Below, one piece after another: positions 1 to 5,606 of a stretch of DNA of 11,757 nt. The position numbers were made by a program, and so were the translations under genes. The notes below the pieces were generated by a model. It did not search any database and was not told where the DNA came from. It saw only the letters and a program-made list of their open reading frames with translations. Source of the DNA: Sphingobacteriia bacterium (GTDB lineage Bacteria; Bacteroidota; Bacteroidia; UBA7662); contig RFPG01000022.1 in assembly GCA_009926245.1 (NCBI GenBank), forward strand, positions 1 through 11,757, given 5' to 3'. The number at the start of each line of letters is the position of its first letter. Positions within the stretch are counted from its first letter, which is position 1.

Positions 1-1
1 G

Positions 2-616
2 GATCACTTCAGGCAATTGGACTTTGAGCTGGAAGTGGCCGTGGTGGTGGGCCGCAAAGCCCGCAATATCCCCGCCCACGATGCCGATGCCTGCATTGCC
101 GGCTACACGATTATGAACGATTGGAGTGCTCGAACCTTGCAGATGGAGGAAATGCTCCTCAGCCTGGGGCCCGCCAAAGGCAAAGATTTTGCAACAACCC
201 TGGGGCCCTTTTTGGTCACCCCGGATGAATTGGAACCCTGGCGCTGCCAACCCAAGCCAGGGCATACCGGTGCATCGTACGCCCTGGAGATGGTGGCAAG
301 GCTCAACGGTCAGGAAATTTCTAGAGGGAACATGGGAGATATGGATTGGACCTTTGCCGAAATCCTCGAGCGTTGTGCCTACGGTGCCGACCTGCATCCC
401 GGGGATGTGGTAGGTTCGGGGACGGTGGGAACCGGTTGCTTCTTGGAGCTCAACGGTACCGGCCGACGCTTGGACCCCGAGGGCTACCAACCCCGTTGGT
501 TGCAGGCCGGGGATGTGATGGAACTCGAAATCTCCGGATTGGGAACCCTGGTCAATACCGTGGTGGCCGATGAGACGGATTTTTCGATTCTTGCCCTCAA
601 AAAAAACCGTTCATGA
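2..616 (+). CDS. Fumarylacetoacetate hydrolase family protein (C-terminal part; 5' end outside window)
   Basis: The frame is open from the left edge to TGA at 614-616, giving about 204 residues of a protein that begins upstream. A TTG at 17 lies inside conserved sequence and is not the real start. The FAH fold is recognisable from DFELEVAVVVG (the paired acidic metal ligands of the family, as in E199/E201 of mouse FAH), IMNDWSAR (the conserved Asp ligand), GKDFATTLGPF, and the C-terminal GDVMELEISGLGTLVNTVV. All expected metal ligands are present, so the visible part looks intact. Family members hydrolyse C-C bonds of acylpyruvates. In Bacteroidota such genes often sit with homogentisate/tyrosine catabolism genes, and the neighbouring flavin reductase remnant is, from memory, a frequent companion there. 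The C-terminus looks complete, and its stop overlaps an ATG at 613. Substrate is not proven: fumarylacetoacetate is likely, but another acylpyruvate is possible. Confidence 0.9.
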   Translation, partial: DHFRQLDFELEVAVVVGRKARNIPAHDADACIAGYTIMNDWSARTLQMEEMLLSLGPAKGKDFATTLGPFLVTPDELEPWRCQPKPGHTGASYALEMVARLNGQEISRGNMGDMDWTFAEILERCAYGADLHPGDVVGSGTVGTGCFLELNGTGRRLDPEGYQPRWLQAGDVMELEISGLGTLVNTVVADETDFSILALKKNRS

Positions 617-1261
617 GCACCCTACGCTTTGGTGGAGCAGGTTTCCCTGGCCTCTGCCGAGTACCCATCCGGGGTCAATGAATTTACCAAGGCCGGGCTG
701 ACCGCCTTGCCGTCCAAGCGGGTTCAACCCCCCCGGGTGGCCGAATCTCCGGTTCAATTTGAATGCAAAGTTTTGGAGGTTAAGCCCTTGGGTCAAAACG
801 GCGGAGCGGGTAATTTGGTGATCTGCGAAGTGATCTACGCCCATTTGGCAGAAGATGTTCTGGATGCGAACGGGGTACCGGACCCGCGGGCCCTGGATCC
901 CGTGGCCCGATTGGGCGGGGATTGGTACAGCCGGGCAGCGGGGGCCCTGTTTGAGGTGCCCAAACCCAACCGCCATTGCGGTATGGGAGTCGATGCTTTG
1001 CCCGCCTGGTTGCAACAGCAGCCGGGGGTACCAGGGAATTTGTTGGGTCGATTGGGCAACTTGTCGGCTCCTCCCGATGCATCCAAAATTCTTGAAGCCC
1101 AAGAGCGGTTCCGTGCCCTGCATCCTCAAGGGTCTTTTCCGCTCAAGGCGGGGGATGCAGGTTGCACTGTTTTGTTCCAACAAATCCTACATCTCGTCGA
1201 GAAGGGCGCCCTGGACGAGGCCCTGGCCTTGGCCTTTGTCCCCGTTGGCGATGCTTCTTGA
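617..1261 (+). pseudogene. Flavin reductase family protein, N-terminal third missing (probable deletion remnant)
   Basis: The frame holds a recognisable C-terminal two thirds of the FMN-binding flavin reductase family common in Bacteroidota (about 300 aa): YALVEQVSLASAEYPSGVNEF, then APVQFECK-like sequence, GGAGNLVICEV, LDPVARLGGDWY and ALFEVPKP. Recognisable sequence begins right after the TGA of the FAH gene, in that gene's own frame, so the first roughly 90 residues are absent. An ATG at 613-615, overlapping the FAH stop, looks like the old start, but its frame (MSTLRFGG...) differs from the remnant's and closes at about 681. The only start in the remnant's frame near the junction is TTG 629 (210 aa). 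The simplest reading is an internal deletion of about 270 bp that also shifted the frame. The lost part carries much of the FMN-binding barrel, so the product is unlikely to be active. The rest shows no further stops, so the lesion is recent, the short protein is still made, or the gap is an assembly error. Confidence 0.65.
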
Positions 1262-2348
1262 TCCTTCGACGTCCCCCTCCAAGCCCATCGCTCCTTGGAT
1301 GATCTACGGGGCCAACGGCTATACCGGTCGATTGGTGGTGGCCGAGGCGTTGCGAAAGGGTTTGCAGCCGGTATTGGCAGGTCGAAACCGAGAACAAATC
1401 CTGGCCATGGGCCTGGATACCGGATTGGAAACCCGGGTTTTTGGCTTGGAAACGCCGGAGCAGGTTGATGCAGGCCTGCAGGGAATGGGGGCGGTTTTGC
1501 ATTGCGCCGGACCCTTTGTGCACACCTACCGTCCCATGGTGGAAGCCTGCCTGCGTTTGGGTGTTGATTATTTGGATATCACGGGGGAGCTCGCGGTGTT
1601 GGAGGGGCTGCATGCGCTGGATGCCAAGGCCAAGGAGGCCGGTATTCTCCTCCTGCCGGGCACAGGTTTTGATGTCGTGCCCACCGATTGCATGGCCATG
1701 AAATTGGCCTCCGAATTGCCCGGAAGCGATCGCTTGATTTTGGCTTTTGTGAATCGAGGGAGCCGGGTATCCCACGGAACCCTCCGATCCATGTTGACGC
1801 GGCTGGGGGATCCCGGTGCTGAACGAGTGGCGGGTCGGCTTGTGGCCAAGCCCATAGGCCGGCTGGGTACCACCATCGACTTTGGGTTGGCTCAGCGTTT
1901 TTGCATGAGCATCCCTTGGGGAGACCTCTTCACCGCATGGACCAGTACCGGCATCCCTAACATCGTGACCATGACCGCATCACGACCCTGGGTGCATCGA
2001 TTGCTGCGGTTGCAGGCCCTGTTCAATCCTTTGCTCCAAAAACCATTTTTTCGACGTTGGTTGGTCCGCTGGGTGGATCGTCATGTTTGGGGCCCGAGTG
2101 CGAGCGAATTGGAACAGGGCCAAGCCCTGGTTTACGGAAAAATTTCGCATCCCGATGGACGGGTTCGGGAGGCTCGCCTGGTCTTGCCCGAATGCTACCG
2201 GCTCACGGCGATAACCTCCGTGGGACTGGTCCAACAACTGGGTGTACTGCGGGAGCAGGGACGGAGCGGATGGTGCACACCGGCCTCGGCCATGGGGCCC
2301 GAATGGGTGGTTTCCCTGGAAGGATGTCGCTGGCTTGAGTCGGTCTAG
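1251..2348 (+). CDS. Saccharopine dehydrogenase-like NAD(P)-binding oxidoreductase
   Basis: This is a 365-residue protein of the saccharopine dehydrogenase NADP-binding-domain family, which includes the trans-acting enoyl reductase-like proteins. The Rossmann nucleotide loop is at residues 18-26 (IYGANGYTG, pattern GxNGxTG), followed by LAGRN at the end of strand 2. CAGPF, VDYLDITGE and GTGFDVVPTDCMA are the usual family landmarks. I see no signal peptide or clear membrane span. I chose ATG 1251, which overlaps the flavin reductase frame by 11 bases. ATG 1299 (residue 17, just before IYGANG) would also preserve the fold. The overlap suggests translational coupling to the damaged upstream gene. 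The substrate cannot be told: the family covers amino-acid, lipid and enoyl reductions, and the lysine pathway is not supported here. Its TAG stop (2346-2348) lies in the same CTAG as the stop of the opposing photolyase gene. Confidence 0.85.
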   Translation: MLLDPSTSPSKPIAPWMIYGANGYTGRLVVAEALRKGLQPVLAGRNREQILAMGLDTGLETRVFGLETPEQVDAGLQGMGAVLHCAGPFVHTYRPMVEACLRLGVDYLDITGELAVLEGLHALDAKAKEAGILLLPGTGFDVVPTDCMAMKLASELPGSDRLILAFVNRGSRVSHGTLRSMLTRLGDPGAERVAGRLVAKPIGRLGTTIDFGLAQRFCMSIPWGDLFTAWTSTGIPNIVTMTASRPWVHRLLRLQALFNPLLQKPFFRRWLVRWVDRHVWGPSASELEQGQALVYGKISHPDGRVREARLVLPECYRLTAITSVGLVQQLGVLREQGRSGWCTPASAMGPEWVVSLEGCRWLESV

Positions 2349-3664
2349 GATACCGAGGCTAGCGCTTTTTTGTAGGTTTCCAGGGCCCTGTTTCGGGCCA
2401 TTGGATGGTCCACGATGGGCCTGGCATAGGTGATTTGATCGATTTCGGGCACCCATCGCCGGATGTACACGCCCTGGGGATCGAATTTGCGAGCCTGCTC
2501 GTACGGATTAAAGACCCTGAAATAAGGCGCGGCATCGTTCCCGCAACCGGCGGCCCATTGCCAGCCCCCCACATTGCTGGCTTGCTCAAAATCCAGGAGA
2601 TGTTTGGCGAACCAGGCTTCGCCCCAACGCCAATCAATCAACAGGTGTTTGGTCAAAAAACTGGCCACCACCATGCGGACCCGGTTGTGCATCCACCCGG
2701 TTCCTAACAATTCTCGCATCCCTGCATCGACCAAAGGATACCCGGTTTGTCCCTGGCACCAACGCTCGAATTCATCGGGATTATTCCGCCATTCGATACG
2801 ATCGTAGGCCGGTTTGAAAGCGCGTTCGGTGGTGTGGGGAAAATACCAAAGGATGCTCTGGTAAAAATCCCGCCATATCAACTCGTTGATGAAGGTATCG
2901 CTCAGGCCCATGGCCTGCTGCGCGAGTTCACGGACCGAGAGGGTCCCAAAACGCAGGTGCAGGCCGAGTCGGCTGGTTCCGTGAATGGCCGGCAGGTCCC
3001 TTTGTTCGGCGTAACGCGCCAAGATGTCTCGATGAATCAAGGGCTCGGGTAGGACCAGTCGCGTCGGACGAAACCCCAAACTTTCGAGGGTGGGCATGGC
3101 CTGGGGTGGAAGGGGCAACCAGCGGGGAGATGGTCGGGACTCCAGGGGGCTGGGGTTCCAATCTTCGTTGCGGATTTTTTGACGCCAGGTCCTGGCGTAG
3201 GGGGTAAAAACGGTGTAGGGTTGACCGTCGGGTTTAAGGACGGTACCGGGTTCCATCAGGGTATGATCCGCTTCGGTCCGAATCTGGATCCCTTGGACTT
3301 CCAAAAGATCCAAGATTTGGCGGTCTCGTTGAACGGCGTAGGGTTCGTAGTCCCGGTTCCAAAAAGCCTTACCAACCCGGAAAGTGTTCGTGATATGCTT
3401 CCAAGCCTCAACGGGCGTGCTATGCAGCACCAACAAATCGCTGCCTTGGGCCTGCAGTTCCAGGCGCAGTTCGCCCAGGGTGCGCACCAAAAAGCTAACG
3501 CGGCCGTCCTCGGGATTCTCCAGTCGGTCCAGGATGTTGCGGTCCAAAACAAAAATCCCCAAAACGGGTAAACCGCTTCGATGGGCCTGTTCCAAAGCAC
3601 GGTTATCGCGAAGGCGCAGATCCCGACGGAACCAAAAGACCGATATATCCCCGGCGCTTGTCAT
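2345..3664 (-). CDS. phrB: Deoxyribodipyrimidine (CPD) photolyase, class I
   Basis: This 439-residue flavoprotein would repair cyclobutane pyrimidine dimers using blue light. The N-terminal alpha/beta photolyase domain starts with VFWFRRDLRLRDN (residues 9-21). The C-terminal FAD domain has ELIWRDFY (261-268), GYPLVDAGMREL, GWMHNRVRM, DWRWGE and NVGGWQWAAG. Aligning with E. coli PhrB by eye gives the electron-transfer Trp triad as W292, W345 and W368 (E. coli W306, W359, W382). N364 matches N378 beside the flavin, as in repair enzymes and unlike animal or plant cryptochromes. E261 and W264 match the CPD-contact E274 and W277. The antenna site differs: E. coli N108-E109 correspond to Y109-A110, so MTHF binding is doubtful. 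It is the last gene of the pterin operon, 12 bases after the SDR gene. Length is normal, with no cryptochrome C-terminal tail. Confidence 0.93.
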   Translation of the reverse strand: MTSAGDISVFWFRRDLRLRDNRALEQAHRSGLPVLGIFVLDRNILDRLENPEDGRVSFLVRTLGELRLELQAQGSDLLVLHSTPVEAWKHITNTFRVGKAFWNRDYEPYAVQRDRQILDLLEVQGIQIRTEADHTLMEPGTVLKPDGQPYTVFTPYARTWRQKIRNEDWNPSPLESRPSPRWLPLPPQAMPTLESLGFRPTRLVLPEPLIHRDILARYAEQRDLPAIHGTSRLGLHLRFGTLSVRELAQQAMGLSDTFINELIWRDFYQSILWYFPHTTERAFKPAYDRIEWRNNPDEFERWCQGQTGYPLVDAGMRELLGTGWMHNRVRMVVASFLTKHLLIDWRWGEAWFAKHLLDFEQASNVGGWQWAAGCGNDAAPYFRVFNPYEQARKFDPQGVYIRRWVPEIDQITYARPIVDHPMARNRALETYKKALASVS

Positions 3665-3676
3665 TTTTGGGATTTG

Positions 3677-4405
3677 TTACAAGACTTTGAGGTTGCCCAA
3701 ACCTCCATCCACGCCCCATACCTGACCGGTGATCCAATTCGCTTCGGGGCTTAGCAAAAAGCGAACCAAGGCGGCAGGATCCGAAGGTTCACCGACCCGG
3801 CCCAACGGATGGCGGCGGGCCGAGGCTTCGGCTTTTTCGGGGGTTGACAACAGGCTCTGAGCCAGCGGTGTACGAGTGAGGGATGGGGATACGACGTTGA
3901 AGCGGATTCGTTGGGCAGCGTATTCGGCGGCCAGGCTGATCACCAAGCCCTCCAGGGCGGATTTGGCTGCAGCGATGGCGCTGTGAAAGGGCATACCGAT
4001 CCGACTGGCCACGGTGCCCATCAGGACCACCGAGGCGTCCCCGCTTTGTTTCAAGGCAGGGAGGGCGGCCTGCACCGCGCGAACGGCCCCCAACAAATTA
4101 ATCTCCATCGTTTGACGAAAATCATCGGGGCTGGTTCGGTGAAAAGGCTTCAAGGGAATGCTGCCCGGCAAATAAACCAAGCCGTGCAGGACCTCCGGAA
4201 GGGAAGCGACCGGGGGATCCTCACCGGATAACACATCCCACGCAGCGAAGGTTAGACCGGGCATAGCCTGTTCATCCGCCGGGTTGCGACGCCCCCAAGC
4301 GATTACACGGGCGCCCTGTTCCAAAAGCTGTCGGGTCAATTCTGCCCCGATGCCGGACGAAGCCCCGATCACCAGGAGGCTGCGTCCCTGAAAAACGCCA
4401 CTCAT
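3677..4405 (-). CDS. SDR-family oxidoreductase with non-canonical active site
   Basis: This is a 242-residue classical-length short-chain dehydrogenase. The cofactor loop is GASSGIG at 14-20. D57 is the usual Asp after strand 3, N103 (EINLLGA) is the structural Asn, and WITGQVWGVDGG near the C-terminus is the typical ending. The catalytic YxxxK motif is instead IAAAK (I144, K148), and the position of the catalytic Ser about 13 residues earlier is T131 (MGTVAS). The NNAG motif reads YLPGS. The rest is well preserved, and I recall similar Bacteroidota proteins with FHASIAAAK, so this looks like an established subfamily, not decay. The start ATG overlaps the folE stop by four bases (ATGA), which implies translational coupling. 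Its place after PTPS and folE is where sepiapterin reductase would be expected. With Tyr missing it may reduce its substrate by another mechanism or act as a nucleotide-binding partner. Exact role unknown. Confidence 0.85.
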   Translation of the reverse strand: MSGVFQGRSLLVIGASSGIGAELTRQLLEQGARVIAWGRRNPADEQAMPGLTFAAWDVLSGEDPPVASLPEVLHGLVYLPGSIPLKPFHRTSPDDFRQTMEINLLGAVRAVQAALPALKQSGDASVVLMGTVASRIGMPFHSAIAAAKSALEGLVISLAAEYAAQRIRFNVVSPSLTRTPLAQSLLSTPEKAEASARRHPLGRVGEPSDPAALVRFLLSPEANWITGQVWGVDGGLGNLKVL

Positions 4406-5106
4406 CCGGCGTTTTTACCGATTTCGAGGTACTTGAGAAATTCGTTGCGGACGGATTCCTGCTCAAAGAGACCGTGGTAAGCCGAGGTGACCGTGCTACC
4501 ACCCTGGTCTTGGACCCCCCGCATCGAAACGCAGAGGTGGGCTGCATCCACCATCACCGCCACATCCCGGGTTTGGAGGGCTTCCTGCAAACCCGTCGCA
4601 ATTTGACGCGTTAAACGCTCTTGGACCTGGGGCCGGCGGGCGTAATAATGCACCAGTCGGTTGATTTTGGACAGGCCAATAACCTTGCCCGAGGAGAAAT
4701 ACGCAACATGCACTTTGCCCACAATGGGAACAAAATGGTGCTCGCAATTGGAATGCAGGTTAATATCCCGTTCCACCAGCATTTGCTGGTACTCGTATTT
4801 GTTATCAAAAAGGGCGACCCTGGGTTTGTTGGCCGGGTTCAGTCCGCTAAAAATCTCTTTGACATACATTTTGGCAACACGATCCGGCGTGCCTCTCAGG
4901 CTGTCATCGCTGAGGTCCAGTCCCAGAATATGCATGATTTCCCGAAAATGCTGGGCGATCAATTGCATTTTGGTATCGTCGTCCATCGCAAAGGCATCGT
5001 CGCGCAAGGGCGTATCCGGGGAACTGGCCAAATGCAGTTCGCCCTTTTCGTAGGCTTCGATTAAATCAAGCTCCCTCGCAGACGGCATAGTTTCGGGGTG
5101 TTTCAT
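4402..5106 (-). CDS. folE: GTP cyclohydrolase I (type IA)
   Basis: This 234-residue enzyme converts GTP to 7,8-dihydroneopterin triphosphate, the entry step to folate and biopterin-type pterins. The catalytic zinc ligands are present in family motifs: C121 and H124 in SNCEHHFVP and C192 in HLCVSMRG, at the same spacing as C110, H113 and C181 of E. coli FolE. GTPDRVAKMYVKEIFSGL (72-89) and IGLSKINRLVHYYARRPQVQ are also typical. The first 40 or so residues form a variable acidic extension. The chosen ATG at 5106 lies inside the upstream PTPS-like gene (41-base overlap). A second ATG at 5088 (MPSAREL) is an alternative start, and a promoter-like motif close upstream of 5106 would favour it for any separate transcript. 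The stop overlaps the SDR start. Location in this operon suggests a pathway-dedicated copy. Whether the genome has another folE cannot be seen. Confidence 0.95.
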   Translation of the reverse strand: MKHPETMPSARELDLIEAYEKGELHLASSPDTPLRDDAFAMDDDTKMQLIAQHFREIMHILGLDLSDDSLRGTPDRVAKMYVKEIFSGLNPANKPRVALFDNKYEYQQMLVERDINLHSNCEHHFVPIVGKVHVAYFSSGKVIGLSKINRLVHYYARRPQVQERLTRQIATGLQEALQTRDVAVMVDAAHLCVSMRGVQDQGGSTVTSAYHGLFEQESVRNEFLKYLEIGKNAG

Positions 5107-5476
5107 ACAAAATTACTTTTAAATCAAGGTGGGTTGGCAAAACACGGCGCAGGATTTGCCAAACAACCCCCGCGATATGTTCAGCGGTGGGATTGAGTTC
5201 CGCAAATTCAGGAACATCCAAGTTCAGATTTTGGTGGTCAAAGCGTTCGGTCACATGGTCCCGAATCAAATCGGCCAGGTGTTTGAGGTCGATGACAAAG
5301 CCGGTCTCGGGGTCAACGGTCCCGGTGACTTCGACCTTTAATTCGTAATTGTGCCCATGATAATGGGGAAGGGCGCATTTCCCAAAGACTTCCCGGTTGC
5401 GGTTTTCGTCCCAATCGCGGCGAAAGAGCCGGTGAGCGGCGTTGAAGTGGGCAACGCGCCCGACGGTAATCCTCAT
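5066..5476 (-). CDS. 6-pyruvoyl-tetrahydropterin synthase-like protein (PTPS/QueD superfamily, PTPS-type motif)
   Basis: This 136-residue protein uses the FolE product in the next step of pterin synthesis. By eye it lines up with rat PTPS at a constant offset of eight residues: zinc ligands H15, H40 and H42 (rat H23, H48, H50), nucleophile C34 (C42), D80-H81 (D88-H89), E99 (E107) and substrate-anchoring E125 (E133). The catalytic block is GKCALPHYHGHNY, that is Cys-X5-HGH as in animal PTPS, whereas E. coli QueD has Cys-X3-HGH. This favours 6-pyruvoyl-tetrahydropterin formation over the queuosine-precursor reaction, though annotation pipelines will probably call it QueD. It is the first gene of the minus-strand operon and overlaps folE by 41 bases. 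I cannot exclude dual function, since side activities are known in this superfamily. Confidence 0.88.
   Translation of the reverse strand: MRITVGRVAHFNAAHRLFRRDWDENRNREVFGKCALPHYHGHNYELKVEVTGTVDPETGFVIDLKHLADLIRDHVTERFDHQNLNLDVPEFAELNPTAEHIAGVVWQILRRVLPTHLDLKVILYETPRNYAVCEGA
5108..5141 (-). promoter_or_regulatory. Candidate internal promoter for folE (TTTG - 22 bases - TAATTTTG)
   Basis: On the minus strand, inside the 3' end of the PTPS-like gene, TTTG (5141-5138) is followed after 22 bases by TAATTTTG (5115-5108), an exact Bacteroidota -7 match with spacing inside the known range. The -7 box ends one base before the ATG at 5106, so transcription would begin at or inside that codon and translation would then use the ATG at 5088. 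The region is locally AT-rich compared with its surroundings, which may also simply aid folE translation. Confidence 0.3.
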
Positions 5477-5606
5477 AGGTTAACGGAAATCTTCATGGAG
5501 TATTAACGCTGCCTCCTGCCTTTTGTTTGAAGGGGGGGATCCCCCCGCCTTGCCAGGGTCTTCCTCAGGCCCAAAACGGGTTAGATTTGTCGTCTGAACG
5601 CCTAAC
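5477..5606. promoter_or_regulatory. Divergent intergenic region between the pterin/photolyase operon and the UMF1 transporter
   Basis: These 130 bases separate two divergently oriented start codons and must hold the promoters for both sides. For the rightward gene there is one exact Bacteroidota -7 match (5582-5589, listed separately). For the leftward operon I see no exact TAnnTTTG, only an AT-rich GTTAATAC. The middle contains a run of seven G, then AT, then six C (5532-5546), which forms a perfect 14-base palindrome at 5533-5546. I recognise no MerR/LitR-type operator, riboswitch or RNA. Confidence 0.5.
5582..5589 (+). promoter_or_regulatory. Candidate Bacteroidota -7 element (TAGATTTG) for the UMF1 transporter
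   Basis: TAGATTTG matches TAnnTTTG exactly and lies 17 bases upstream of the GTG start at 5607, which would give a short leader. No TTG is found 17-23 bases upstream; the nearest (5550-5552) is 29 bases away, so the -33 half is missing or weak. A motif of this length is expected several times by chance in a window this size, so position is the main support. Confidence 0.35.

Noticed and set aside
613..681. Short frame from ATG 613 as a small gene
   Set aside because: It is 22 codons long and overlaps the flavin reductase remnant in another frame. It is better explained as the old start codon followed by a frame-shifting deletion.
855..1250. In-frame upstream extension of the saccharopine-dehydrogenase-like gene
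   Set aside because: The extra residues read as a Trp/Cys/Arg-rich shadow of the flavin reductase remnant and have no match to the family, which begins near the Rossmann loop.
5532..5546. G7/C6 palindrome as a rho-independent terminator
   Set aside because: It lies between two divergent start codons, has only a two-base loop and no T tract on either side.
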